A DNA stretch of 64,000 nt from Erythrobasidium yunnanense (lineage: Eukaryota; Basidiomycota; Cystobasidiomycetes; Erythrobasidiales; Erythrobasidiaceae): contig BCJC01000006.1 in assembly GCA_001600175.1 (NCBI GenBank), forward strand, positions 759,968 to 823,967, read 5' to 3'. This document shows positions 46,601 through 62,302 of this stretch, one piece after another (within the stretch, counting starts at the first letter, position 1; each line of letters starts with the position of its first letter). The notes below the pieces were generated by a model, which ran no database searches, was not told where the DNA came from, and saw only the letters and a program-made list of their open reading frames with translations. A program made the translations under genes and the position numbers.

Positions 46601-47726
46601 ATGACCACCATCCGCATCGCGCTCGACTGGACGCCCGTGATTACCCTCTATGAAGCTCTTATCACTCACGCACCCGTCTGATGCCTGGTCGGAATCTTTC
46701 AGAACCCCCTCCATTCGGGCCTTCAAGTAGCGAAAGCAAAGGGCTTCTACGAGAAAGCTGGCTTGAATGTCCAGATCATCAGTCCCTCGGAAGATAATTA
46801 TGCTACAACACCTGCGAAGAAGCTTGCTGCCGGAGAAGTCGACTTCTGTCTATGCCCGTCGGAGTCCGTGATAAGCTTCCAAACGTCTTCAACTCCAATC
46901 AAAGCTTGCGCTGCCCTTCTGTCACGAGACGCTTCTGCTATCATCTCTCGAGATGCTGAAAGCCCAAAAAGTTTACCTGCCAGCGGAACCTACGCTAGCT
47001 ATGGTATTCTGTTGCGAACTTCCTGTATTGCTTTCGATACTGATTCTGGATGCGAAACAGGCGCACGCTACGAAGATGCCATCGTACAGGCCATGATCGA
47101 CAAAGACGCAGGAGGGCCAGAGAAGTCAAGGAAGCTCAAGACAGTCACACCCGCCAAGCTTGGCATCTACGAGACTGTTCTGAAAGGAGAATGTGACAGT
47201 ACATGGGTCTTTGACCCGTATGAGGGCAAGCTTTGCGGCCTTCTACCCAATCTTAGCTGAGCTTCTCCAGCTTGAAACAGGACTTCAAGCAAGGATGGCA
47301 GGCTCTGCTTTCCATACTTTCCAGCTTGGAGACTACGGTATTCCCTATGGCTACTCGCCTCTCATTGCCTACAACGAGGATCTGTCGAAAGGCAGAGAAA
47401 CTACCTACGGCGACTTTCTGAAAGCTACAGGCGAAGGCTACAAATATGCGTTACAGCACTCCGATGAAGCTGCTACCATCATCCGTGAAGCTATGCTTGC
47501 ACACAAGCTGCACGAGCGCGATACGAACATCGAGTTCCTAAAAGCATCGCAGAAGGCTATCAACGCCTATTACAACATATCCGGCGACAAATTTGGCGCG
47601 ATGGATGTCAAGATCTGGCAGGCTTTCTTGGGGTTTTTGCAGCAGCAGAATCTTCTGAAGTCCAGGGAGGGGTCAGATGTTAGTGTCAACGCGGAAGACC
47701 TCTTCACGAATGCTCTCCTCGAGTGA
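46601..47726 (+). CDS. THI5/NMT1-like (SsuA-fold) protein
   Basis: Exons 46601-46636, 46703-47003, 47061-47225 and 47281-47726 total 948 nt, 315 aa. Reads MTTIRIALDWTP, NPLHSGLQVAKAKGFYEKAG, DASAIISRD, ARYEDAIVQAM, STWVFDPYEG, YGIPYGYSPLIAYN. This is the periplasmic-binding-protein fold of the NMT1/THI5-like family. It lacks the CCCFC motif needed by yeast Thi5 to make the thiamine pyrimidine, so it is a different branch, possibly binding a pyrimidine or amine breakdown product. The intron 47226-47280 is GC-AG (G|GCAAGC); without it the frame breaks. The 57-nt intron 47004-47060 is open in frame. Confidence 0.85.
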
Positions 47727-47986
47727 TAGTCACAATTGAGCTGTAGTGAATGTAGAGCAGACCCGGCCGCACTCGAGTACAAAAGGCCATTGGCGATACG
47801 ACCCTAACCGCCTTTTGGATAAACCCAGCATTTGTAAGCTGAATGTGACGTTATATATCACAAATTATATTCTTCTCTCCGATCTTGCCTTTTGCTTCGT
47901 TTCAGATTGGTGACGCCTTTGCCCAACACGTTCACATGCGGCATTCGTAGCTCGCTTCATCGCTTGTATTGCCGCTCACATATCGG
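47727..47986. other. Convergent 3' spacer
   Basis: 260 bases between two stop codons of convergent genes (THI5-like plus, tannase minus). AT-rich patches near 47850-47870 may contain poly(A) signals. No gene seen. Confidence 0.35.
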
Positions 47987-50039
47987 TCAACTAGAGGATA
48001 AGGACAGATCTTGCGTGTGAATTGAGTCTGCACAAAGATTCAGCTTGCCGTTCATTAAATTCGTGAAAAGCGCGATGCGTACCCCATTCCTGATATCGTT
48101 ATCGATAAATCTAGCACCTATAAGTGCTTCGGGGCGAGTGCCATTTCGTCTCCATTCGAGAAGAGCCAATGTCGCATCATGCTGCGCGTCGAAGACCAGG
48201 GATTGGCTCTTGCCTCCGACTGCGGCTTGCTGCTGATTGGCGACACCAAAGTTGTATGCAGCGCCAACGCCTCCAGAACAATGAGACATTCCCGGTACTG
48301 CGTAAAATTGGTAGCTATCCGTCACATTGCCTAGCGTTTCGAGAACCTTCTGATGATACACGTAGCTCGTGTTTGTGGGGATGAGGACATCCGCTTGGCC
48401 GACATAGTGTATCAGCTTGCCTCCTCTCGCGAAGAACGGGCTCAAGTCGGGATCCGTAGCCTTGATTCTCCCTGGATCGGTCGCATTGGCCTCTTTCGCT
48501 AATTGCAGGAGCGTAGTGAAATTCATCGGCTGGCCATCAATGAGGACAGGAGGGAAGTCTTTAGGAAGGACTACTTCGCTAACGTTCAAAACTTGGTACT
48601 GAAGCAGAATTCTGGCATTCAGCGTACGTCGCTGTTTCTTCAAATGGCAGACTCACGAGGAAGTAGGAGGGTGCCGGACCGAAAGGACTGTTTCAAATTC
48701 GTATGACCCACTATCAGAAGCCATGCCTGTGCACAAGTCGAGGACACTCACACCCCATTGACCGTCCCACCGTAGCCATACTCACTGCCGATGTTGAAAG
48801 CAGGAAAGAGTAATTCCTGTGTATCAGGGTCGGTGAGATTCGTGTGAATCAGCTTGTAGGTCTGAAGCTGCTCGTCATTCAAGCAGGTTGTTTCGTTCAG
48901 GAATGTTGAGTTTCCTCCACATCTGAATTTGTCGTAATTGAGGAAGCACTTGCCAGGCTCCAAAATCACCCCATCCATAAGACCATCTGCACCGTCGCAC
49001 TGTGCCAAAACTTCCAGCTCGATTTGGCTCCAGCTCGAAGGAGGGATGTAGCGGGTCGTGTTGGGCGTATTGACGATGGCGTTAACGTAATACGTATAGG
49101 TGTTGAGATACGCCCAATCATAGGCCGGTGCCCCAACAAGTGCCATGTCGAAATCAGCTGGATATGCTTGAATCGCCTTGAGGCCCTGCTTGCCGCCAGA
49201 TGAGCATCCGGACCACATCGCCAGAGAGGCATTCTGTCCGTAGAATAGATTGATGATGGTCTTTGAATAGACAGTAGTGAGATGAACCTATCAACGAAAA
49301 AGTAGACATGAATCAGCCGGTAAGCCGCGCGCATCTGGCCAACAGGGCGCTGACTGCTCTATAGCCGAAATCGATCTGTGACTCTGGGTTATTGATGGCG
49401 AAGGTACCATCGCCAACATCTCCATCATGGCCTGTGTTGGTGCTCGCCACAGAAAAGTTGTATTTCCCAAGCAACGGAGCCATGGTGTCATATGCGATGC
49501 TGGAAAATGACTTGAATTCAGATTGAAGTGAATCAACACAGGCATACGTAGAGCTTACTAGCCCTGATCTCCACCGTTCCCTGTAGCGGCAAAATATCCG
49601 CTGCAGGTTGAGTTAAATTAACGAAGTCCCAACGTGGATCTCTCGAGACGGCTTGCCGTACTTCCAAACGCTCGCAGGGGGCATAAAGATCTCGAAGCGT
49701 ACTGAAGACTGGTTGGAGGTGGTGATGTTTGCGCTGAATCGGCAATGCTCTGAGAGTCCTGTCAGAATGGACGCCTTGCACAGTGAGCCGGCTGTACAAC
49801 GCACCGGCAAGGTCATAAGCTACAGCGGGGTTGTAGCCACCCATTAATGTGTCGTTATAAGTCGTTCCAGCGGGCATATATGAAGCGACATTGACAGTGA
49901 GATTGGCGAGAGTTTGCGGCGCCGACTGGAGCAGAGCTGCGCAAGCTGCACTATCATTGCGCGCTGTTTCTTGCGCAGATGCAGTACGAGAGACTGCGAC
50001 TAGAAGCCCAGCAGCCAGAGGTACTACTTCCCTGGCCAT
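47987..50039 (-). CDS. Secreted tannase/feruloyl esterase
   Basis: Start MAREVVPLAAGLLVAVSRTASAQ at 50039 is a signal peptide with a likely cleavage after ASA. The mature protein shows the tannase-family Ser elbow MWSGCSSGGKQGL, an aspartate-rich calcium-like loop (CDGADGLMDGVI), many Asn-x-Ser/Thr sites, and the catalytic His in YAVPGMSHCSGG. It would hydrolyse ester bonds of plant phenolics (gallate or ferulate esters) outside the cell. Several introns, including those near 48640-48760 and 49290-49350. Preference between tannin and feruloyl esters cannot be read. Confidence 0.87.
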
Positions 50040-50802
50040 GACTAGGTGGAAAATCTGCTTTTGGTGTGCAGAAGGAGAAGCAGACGGAGGAAAGATGCTG
50101 TAGAAGTCAGAAGTAAAGAGATGTATGTATATTAGGAGTTCGGAAAAGCTAGTCGAGAGTCGGCTATTAGCTGTCAAAAATCGTTTACGCGGTCTCTCCG
50201 CAACCTGCTCAAGGTAGCCGGTTGGGACCTCTGACGAATCCGCAGATGCGCAGCACCAGAGCTAGCGGGTACCAACGGGGTTAAAGCGATATTCTGGAAT
50301 CTCGAAGATATCGGAGTGTCCAAATCCGAAGGTACCAGGAAAATTCGACGACCTGTGGATAGCAGCAGCCAGAAATGCAGACCTGGATATCCTTGGACAA
50401 TGTTTACAGTCTTCTCCGACGCTTCAGCCAAGCCCAACCTGTCTGACAGTCGTATCATAATGGGTCCGCATCAGAAGAGCCCCGAGCTGACATGACGAGG
50501 ACCCAAAGTTCGGATAAAGCAGTCAAACACAATCGATTCTCATGCATCGAACGAGTACGCACGTACAGACGCTGCCTCCCAACTCCCCACCTTGACGCTG
50601 AACTTTCGGGGATCATGCGGTACCTGCGCAATCCCAAGAAGGCTCTGATATACCAGTTACAAGCTGGCATTCAGACTCTATCTCAGTGCTCAAACAAAGT
50701 GCTCTCACGCCCATTTCCCCAGCTTGACAGAAATTAGGCTTCCCACAGAGAGAATCTGCCAGCTACATCGTTCAAAGCCAGATCGCCTTTACTGGGATTC
50801 TC
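50040..50802. other. Unassigned region upstream of tannase
   Basis: Beyond the tannase promoter, plus-strand bases around 50730-50840 encode a strongly hydrophobic stretch (SQIAFTGILLLPTVLRLATI) after KLGFPQRES. No full gene could be assembled around it, so it is recorded but not called. Confidence 0.3.
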
Positions 50803-51481
50803 CTACTTCCAACAGTCCTTCGTCTTGCAACCATCGTCTGAACAGAGCATTCCTACCCTTCGCATCGTTATACTCCGACTTTCTGATGCAGAAGTCTGCA
50901 GGCAAGCGATAGAATCTCGTTCCTTCGTGGGTGGACTGCTCTTCGAAGCCTTTGGGGTTATCGGCAGGTGTATCGACTCTTCGAATGAAGCAGACATCCT
51001 CCGTGGACGTATCACTTTGAAGGTATTAGCTGGGGACGAGATATCCGACGGTGCAATAACGCACAAGTAGGCTGAAACGTAAGCACCTGCGTCTAGGCCC
51101 CATTTGGCGACCGGATCCTCATCCAAGGCTAGTAGCGATGTATGTTTCTGTCGGATCTCGGTCAATCACTGAAGGCAAGCCTGCGGAGATGAGGCGAAAC
51201 TCACAAGCACACCCTCTCCTTACCATTTCTTCACAGTATATTTCAGGTATCTCATCTCATCGCTTCCATCGATCTTCAAATGGCCTGCCGTCAACTGCGT
51301 CCAACGAGGGCAGAACGTGACATCCGATTCATGCAGCGAGAAAGCTATACACTGCATGTTAGCAAACTTCACACTGGAATCACTACATCGAAACGGTCAG
51401 CGTATACGTACTGCTTTTCAGGATTTCAGGTCGCGCCGCATTGGCCGTGTCATCAAGGAGTTTTCTCATCCCTCCAGCCAT
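50803..51481 (-). CDS. Unrecognised spliced gene, model tentative
   Basis: Minus-strand exons can be read from ATG 51481 (MAGGMRKLLDDTANAARPEI). They continue to SLHESDVTFCPRWTQLTAGH and SDEMRYLKYTVKKW, then EIRQKHTSLLALDEDPVAKW and DAGAYVSAYLCVIAPS, with plausible GT/AG introns between them. Stop is near 50803. The composition looks coding, but no family was recognised, and some exon junctions are ambiguous. It may be a small lineage-specific enzyme, or part of a longer gene. Confidence 0.35.
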
Positions 51482-52279
51482 CAGGGCTTTATGGGTTGCG
51501 AGTATACGATCTCTTAAATCTCACTGTGCTGGCGTCGGTTGGCCTTGTCGTGACATATCTTTCGCTCTATCTTAGGAAGAAAACCAGTGTTGGACAGAGG
51601 TAACACGAGCGAAACGCTAAGTCAACTCGAAAACCCAATTATAAGGGAGTGAAGATGCTTCATTTTCTGCTCTTTCTCAGTCTCTGCTGTTTCTGTCTGA
51701 TCATACCACCCTTGAGCCTGGTGTCCTGCCCAAAGATTGGACGGTTAATCTATCGTGGATCTCCCGAATGACATTGATTATCAATGCTCTTTGCTTGTAA
51801 AGTAAGGTGACAGAGGGCTCTCGTTGTGGTCCTGAGGACACGTGTGCCGCGCACTCGCGATAAGAGGTAAGGCAAGGCGTCTTTTTCTTCATTTCGCGAG
51901 AAGTTCTCTTTGCCTACAAGCCAGAAGCTCTTGCGTATGTTAAACGTAATCCACACATGTTACGGTGTTGTACTCCCTTGCAACTGTACTAACCCCCATT
52001 AGTGTTCGGCCTTCTAAGTTACCCCATCTTGAAGCCTGGGGCTCAAGGGTTGCCTCTGTACCACATCAGCAACACACAAACGGCAAGAAAAGCGTCAAAT
52101 AACGAGCGAACGACAGCTTTACCTGATAGATACGGCATACAGCAAGAGTGGGCAAAGATACAGCCATCGAACGATCCTGATTCGGGCTTGGGAGAGAAGA
52201 GGGAATCCCTAGAAAGCGTCGGCTTTCAAGACCGTCAGAGACGCCGCGGAAGGGCGCTACAGCCTTGCAAGCATCAGCA
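51482..52279. other. Promoter and leader region of the CreA/Mig1-like gene
   Basis: About 800 bases with no supported exon. An open stretch before 52280 could be a 5' leader exon (acceptor-like CTACAG at about 52257). Nothing else is visible. Confidence 0.35.
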
Positions 52280-55357
<3,078 letters not shown>

Positions 55358-55781
55358 ACGGACGTCTTTCTGGTCGGCTGCATACCTATCGTCTTCGCGC
55401 CCGAGCAAAGCCACTGCAAACCTTGTCGCGGCCTCCGTCCAATTTCTCTGTTTAGACACGCATATAGACGATCTACGACCCATACTCTGTAGACCCGCTA
55501 CCATATTTCGCAGATACCCTAGTACTCAATGGCGAGCTGTAACTCTGCTCACCATCTAATAGAACCATTCAACACCCTCTTCATCTTTCATTCCCCTAGT
55601 CCGCGTTTCATCCAGCATAAGACAGTTTGTGCTTCGCCTTCTAGTCTATCAATATACATTGTTTAGTAGTCTGCTCATTAACTTGAAATGCAAAAGAACA
55701 AATCAAAGCAATACACTTCGATGACCTTGGGTCTCGTTGCATCACACCGCACGGCTTTCGACTTGGCGGGCTCATCGAGGG
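55358..55781. other. Spacer upstream of the F-BAR gene
   Basis: About 420 bases with no supported gene, containing the 3' end of the CreA-like gene and promoter of the Bzz1-like gene. Confidence 0.3.
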
Positions 55782-58395
55782 ATGACGGTCTCGTTTGGAG
55801 AGACGCTGCAAGATCAAGCGACTACCTTAAGCAATGTCATTGGCACAAACCTTGCCTTCATCGGAGACGTCCGTACCTTCTATGCTGAAAGGGTTGCGCT
55901 CGAACGGGAATATGCCAAAGGCCTGCAAGCTCTCGCTCTCAAGGCGCAAAACAAAGCCTTCAATATAACACCGCAGCTTGTAGCGGGAGATGCGCCCAGC
56001 AAGCAGGTGTCCGAAGGAGCTGGACGGGATCAGTGAGCTTGGCTCTCTGGTAATCGCTCGCACGAGTTGACACATATACACGATGATCCAAAGTACTCTG
56101 GATACTGCCTGGCATACGATACTCGCACAGACAGACGAAGAAGCATACTCCCGGACCAACTATGCCGAAAGCATGCAAGCCGATGTCGTAGATGCCCTCA
56201 AGCTACTAGGGAAGCGGATGGACGCGCTACGGCAGAAGGTAGATATCTTCCGGAGCAGATGCGAACCTGCCTGTGGACCTGACCTTCATTGTGTTTGATT
56301 GCCCAGCAAACAGACTTCGCAAATGGGCTAGTCAAGGAGCGCGATCAAGCATATAGTCTGAAAGCAAAGGTGTGTACCTATATGTCCCGGCCAGGTGCTG
56401 TACAGCCAAGCTAATCCCTAGGAAAGGCCAAAGACAGATATGATGCCTCCTGCAAGGACGTCGAAGCCAACAGGCAGAAGGTAGCATACTTCGCTAGCAT
56501 GATGGTATCGATTCTCACTCACGATATGAATGCGACAGGCCGATAGCAACCGGAGCGACCGCAAAGCTGAAAAGGCAAGTGCACAGGCGTACGAGTACAT
56601 GACCGAGATGTACAACGCGAAAAACGCATACCTTCTAGCAATAGAAGTCAGCAACAGGATGAAGGACAAATACTTTGAGAAGGACCTGCCGAGCGTGCAT
56701 AACGTGAGTTCCATGATCTCGTTGACCCGCTGAGCTGGCATTAATTTAACGGTGTTGTTGGCAGGACTATCAAGCGTTGTGGAGTACAATAGTCACACGC
56801 CTAAGTGGGATTCTGAAAAAAGAGGGAGAAGTCACGAAGAGGCAGTATGAAGTCCTCTCTAGATACAACGATATCTGTCTAGACGGTGTTGCAGCTATAG
56901 ATCCCGAAAGAGATCAAGAACTCTATGTTGAGTATAATCGGCGGCCCTTCTTTCCAGCACCAGTCTTCACTTTCGAGTACGTCAGAGCACCTGTGAAAAC
57001 TGCATTCGCTGATATCTGCTTGCTGTACTATTAGACCATGCAGTATATGGCATGATAATGTACGTGCGCTATAGCTGCGGACTCGTTGGAGCGTGCTAAC
57101 CTGGACTTGTAGGACCAAATGAGCTTAGAAACGGAACCCAAAGTGTTTCTCCAAAACAAGTTGTTACGCAACAAGAACGCCTTGATGGAGATTAATCCGC
57201 GAGTTGATTCTATCCGGCGTGAGGTGTTGAAGTTGGTCGAGCTTCGGACCGCCTACATGAAGAACCCCGCTCTGGGGGACTTGGACAGCGTGACTGAGGT
57301 TGGCTTAACTCTGTAATCTCGATCACGCAAGAAAGCGCTGATCAGATACACAGAACTACTTTGAATGTGTCCGCGAAGCAACATCCCTAGAAACGGAACG
57401 CGATACCTTGGAAGCCGAAATCGAGCTACTCCAAGATACTCTAGGGAATGACACCGGCTCAGGACGGTCGCACGATCTCAAGGCTAGCTCATTCCCTGTT
57501 TCGAAGCAATGTTATGTCTGCCAGCAGAAGATCTGGGGCATGGGCAAAGTTGGACTGACCTGCCGAGTAAGTCGAGTCTGATGCGGCCCTCCTGTATGCT
57601 GACTTGCCTCTGCAGGATTGCGGGACTCATTTACATACTACTTGCGAGCTGAAGGTAACGCGTCGAGCCATAGCTGCTTCACTCGCGTGTTGGCTGACTT
57701 CTCGCTCGAAGTGTCCGGCCGACTGTGGCAATCCAATACTCGAAGAGACACGAGCCGCCAGCAAAGCCACATACAGTATACCTGTGGTCCGAGAACGGAC
57801 GACATCTCATAGCAGCACGAGCAATGGCAGCCTTTCGAAGCGAGGATCAATGTTCCATACTAAAAGCTCCTCAAGCGTTCACACGGTCGACTCGTCCAAG
57901 AAGACAGCCAAGGCTGTGTACAACTATGGAGCACAGTCCTCTCAGCAGCTAAGCATCTCAAGTAAGTTTGCTAGCCCGAATAGATCAGTAGAAATCACTG
58001 TGCTGAACCTAAGTACCGCTGCGATCGCAGAAGGCGAAACACTTGAAGTTGTTACGGACGACTCTGGTAATGGCTGGACGAAAGTCTCCAACTCTTCAGG
58101 CGATCAGGGCATAGTCCCTAGCTCGTACATCAAGGCGTCCGCTCCCGCTCCCGCGCCTGCGCTAGCCCGACGGCCGACTACGGCCTCTGTAGCCTCATCA
58201 ACGGGTAGCGCAGGCTCTCGTCACGGGACAGTGACTGCCGTCTACGCATACCAGGCTGCCTCAGCAAGGGAGCTTACTATCGAGAAGGGAGAGACGCTGG
58301 AATTGACTGCAAAAGGACATCAATATGCTCCAGGGTGGACAGAGGTGCAGAGAAATGGCCAAAAGGGTATTGTGCCCACTACGTATATTCGGTGA
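55782..58395 (+). CDS. BZZ1: F-BAR, C1 and double SH3 protein (Bzz1-like)
   Basis: N-terminal F-BAR/FCH segment from MTVSFGETLQDQATTL and DVRTFYAERVALEREYAKGL through long helices. A C1-like zinc domain follows: CYVCQQKIWGMGKVGLTC, DCGTHLHTTCELKCPADC. Two SH3 domains close the protein: AKAVYNYGAQ...GIVPSSYIK and VTAVYAYQAASARELTIEKG ending GIVPTTYIR at the stop. This order is that of Bzz1, which bends the plasma membrane at endocytic actin patches and binds WASP. The 69-nt intron 57962-58030 inside SH3-1 is open in frame. Many other introns interrupt the F-BA R region. Confidence 0.85.
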
Positions 58396-58639
58396 GGGAC
58401 TCGCACTCGTTGCTGGCAAGATTCGCGCATCGAGCATACCTGTAGCTATATCTACATGTTGTCACCAGTACACAGTGAGGATGTTGTGCAGGGAAGAATG
58501 TTCAAGCTGCTTTGATTGTAACATTCTTGAATCCCTTGGCCTTGCTCTACTCCGACCACTTCGCCTTCCGTTCGCAAGACCCAGCAAAACCCGGGGGCCT
58601 GTGGTGCTCTCTAGGGTTCCATCAGTTCAATCGATAGTA
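58396..58639. other. Short spacer between Bzz1-like and Red1-like genes
   Basis: About 240 bases, plus-strand tandem arrangement. No distinct element seen. Confidence 0.3.
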
Positions 58640-61600
58640 ATGAGCGCGCAATGGGCGCATCAGGGCTCTTCAGCGCCATCTGCTGCTGCAGGTACCTCGC
58701 AGGTCCACCTTCAAGAAGAGACAGCAGAGAATAACAAGAAAAGGAAACGTCAGAGCGATCCACAAGGTAGTATGTACCACCAGATATCTAACACAGAAGC
58801 AAGTCAAGGCAAGGGAAAGCAGCGAGCCATCGACCAGGACGATTTGGGCGATTCTCGACAGGCCAGCCTACAGTCGCAAGCTCAGCAGCATATACCGAAT
58901 ATGAATAACACGAAATCAGAAGATGATATAGATATAGACGAAGAACTCGAAGAAGGGGAAATCAGCGAGGACGAAGCGGGAGAAGCTGAGGCGATAGCAG
59001 ACTTGATAGTCGCTCCACAGCTGAAGCCAAAACCATCGTCAAAGATACAAATTGCGGTCTCTCCTTCTGTACCTCCGCCAGCTCAGCTACCGCAAGCCAG
59101 TCCATTCGTTCAATCGCAGCCATCGCCCTTCTATGCGAGCGCACTCGGGAAGCCTCCGATCTCTATAAAGTCGCAAGCTTCGCCATCCATAGCAAGATCG
59201 CAAACTGCTTTGCAGTCGCAGCAAGCTGTCGCAAGCACCAAACTCGGAATGCAGCAGAAACCAAGTAAGGCGAAAAAAGGCGATTGTAGCCTTCCAATAT
59301 TGATGGCATGTAGCAGTACAACCTCCTTTACATCTCCAATCCGGTATGAGTCAAGATGTAATGAACGATTGCATCACCCTCATCGAGCAGCTCTATTCCT
59401 GGGGAATGACCGTCGATTATATGCTCGGGCAGGGTCTAGAGAAAGATCTGGTATTGCACGTTTTTGTCGAACGTGGTTTCAAGCTACCTCCCCATCACCT
59501 CCAGTATTATCAGGATAAGCTATCTGGCCAAGCTCTCGGGAAATCTGCCATACCTACAGGTCCAAGAATGCGACAAAAAGCTAGTCCATCTTTCCCCAGA
59601 CCTACACCAACAGGCAACTACGGACCGCCTCGCGGTCCTGCAGCTCAACACTCGCCGCCAGCGCCATATCAACCTAAACCTCCTCGGCCTGCAGCGGTCC
59701 CCCAGCCAGGCCCGATGCCAGCCGCTTCGATGGTAGATTTGTCTGAAAAGGAAGCGAAAGCGAGGAATGCTCTGTTGGCTCGCAAAGCAAAGATTGCAAA
59801 GAAGAATGCTGAGAAGGCGCAAGACTTCATGGCGATGGAGGCGCAGCTTTCTGACCTGCTGGCAGGTATCGTCAGTGGCAATGTTGAAGCTCCTGCCGAA
59901 GACAGTAGTTCCGGTGAAGATATGCAAATCGATAGCGATGACAACGGTGAAGCTAGTGCATCCGAAGCTGTTGCGGAGGAGAAAACAGCATCTCCAGCTG
60001 TCGCTGAAAGTCCCTCCTCTGCCAAACAAGACATAACAGAACTTCAATTGGCACAACAAGCAAGCAAGCACCCGGTTTCTACTACTCGCCGGCCAGTAGC
60101 TTCAGACTTTGAGGCTGAACCAGTACAAGCGCTAGCCAATGTACCGAGGTGGTCGGCCCATCTGGCGCCTTCAACACGGCCTAGCGACATGATTATATCA
60201 CTTTCGGACAACGAGTCGGACGACGACTCCGATACTGAGCAGCTCAGGATTGTGCTGAAGGAAACGAAGAAGCAGGAATCGAATGGCAAATCGCCCGCAT
60301 ACCCAATAGCGGCTGCACTACCATCGGCATCACGGAAAGCTTCACCGATACCTGTAGCTCCCCCGCCGTCTGCAAAACAAGCGCCTGCCTCACCGGTTGT
60401 TGCGAAGGCAGAGGTACCGCAACTCGATGCGAAAGCGCAACTAGAGGCGAAACAGGCAGAAATCAAACGAATGATGGAGATGATAAGTAAGTTAGAGAAG
60501 AAGAAGACCACCGGATCAAAGACTGCAAGTCGGAGCGGGACTCCAGCTACTATACCAGCGACCACGCCGACAGCTACAACAGACAAGGCAAATCCACTAG
60601 AAGAGCATATGAAAGCAAATGCCGAGAAGAAGCATCTTCGGCAGGCGATAGAGACGATAGAGCAGCTTATAGAGGAAAAGCAGGAGCTAGTGGAAAAGGT
60701 CGAGGAGAGCCAACAAGCTATCGCAGAAGAAATGCAGATCGAGCAAGTTGCGGCGATCGAAGACGTTCAAGAAGCTGTCGAAAGCGTTGAAGATGCACAG
60801 ATGGCCACGGGTCCTGAGCAGGTCGAGCGGGCCGATAGTCTGGAACCTTACGATGAAGAGCACGGTTCGTCCGACGACGACGCTATGCTCATCATCACAA
60901 GCTATCAATCGGCGGGCGCAGCTACCGCACAGGAAGGCACATCAACCGGCAATCATGAGCAAGAAAGCATGCTTCAAGATTTGGGCCAGGCAGCGGAAGC
61001 TGAAATAACGCATGGCACGTCAACTTGAACAACTCTGCTTCACAGCAGAGCACATATTATTCAAAGGGCAGCAAACTGATTCTGCTCTTCTGCATCCGAC
61101 CACAAACAGAGCCGATCGCAAACGCAAAGGTGGCCTCATCTACTTCGATGAATTAGCAAGATGCGTCTGCTAGTGGCGAGTGCAGATACTGACATGTACG
61201 CGACGCCGTTGATTCACAGCCCGAAGAAGACGAGACAGAAAATACGCAAAACGATCGGGACATCGAGATGCTTTCCCGCCCTTCGGTCCATGATGCACAC
61301 GTACCTTCAGCAGCAACAGCTTCTTCCTCTACAACAAGCGTACGTCAATCAGGTAAGGCGAGCTGAGGTGGCTGTTTGGCTGAGTGGATGGCATGGATGT
61401 ACACCTCCCCTCCTCTCTACCCACTTTTTCCTCTCCTGCTTCTCGCCTTCTCTTACTCTCTAGCTGTCTAAATATGTTCCGTATCGTTCTCCTTTCGATC
61501 TTTATCCCCTCTGTCGACAACGGCCGCTCTCCAGCTCCGAGATCGACAATAACAGCGGCAGCAGCAGTAGTGGTAGTATCGAGGCATCAAGACTTGACAG

Positions 61601-62302
61601 CGACATGATCTATCCACAGACGCACGAAGCTATCCTAGCGCATCACGTACGAGCCTGGCTCATCAGCAAGAAAGGAAGAAATCTGGATGTCCTGAATGGC
61701 AAATACTGCCGATATGAGATGCTGGGATCCTGTAATGATGACGACTGCAAGGACTTGCATGTCTCTTCGTTTACGCCGACTGGTAGGTGCCTTTATCCTT
61801 TGAGTCTCCTTTCCCGCTACAACGCCTCCCGCTATCACCCTTGCTCGGGCACAAATCGCCCCTTCATGTACGCCATAATGACGGCGTTGTGTACGAGCGG
61901 GTCGGCACTACACCTCCCTTCCTAGCTCTTACCGCAACCAATCTCTGCGCTCTGCGCTTAGCTACCTGTCAGCGCTGATCTCCGCCATTACTCTTCACTA
62001 CATCTCAACACACCCCTTCTTTCTCTGATTGTGGCCTCTCCCCTTTCGCAGTTGACGACGCTATCCTGTTTATTCGCGATACTTTGCAGCTACCGACTTC
62101 GACTAAGCCTGCTCGACTGGAGCTCTACAAGCGGGGCCTCGATCTGATTACCGAACGCAACACACACTCATCAACATCAAGCATCAGTAGTAGCGATCTA
62201 TCGACAACTTCAAGCAGCGGCAAGGCACAAATCACAATCGCGCGTATGCTCAAGGAGGCCTTTGCATTCTACGAAGCGGAGTCTTCGAGATTGCTATTAT
62301 AG
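58640..62302 (+). CDS. ZFC3H1/Red1-like zinc protein
   Basis: Start MSAQWAHQGSSAPS at 58640. A long acidic/Gln/Ser region is followed, across the 59265-59316 intron, by QPPLHLQSG and MNDCITLIEQLYSWGMTVDYM. Coiled-coil stretches (KAEIKRMMEMISKLEKK-like; EEKQELVEKVEESQQ) lead to SKYVPYRSPFDLYPLCR. The putative zinc-finger KYCRYEMLGSCNDDDCKDLH (PF10650 zf-C3H1 type) follows, then helical VDDAILFIRDTL and a stop at 62302. This is the arrangement of ZFC3H1 and fission-yeast Red1, scaffold of the Mtr4-linked complex that marks meiotic or faulty polyadenylated RNA for the exosome. Several small introns split 61028-61480. Confidence 0.78.

Noticed and set aside
46601-47726. Calling the THI5-like gene a true THI5
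   Set aside because: The CCCFC motif and length of yeast Thi5 are missing.
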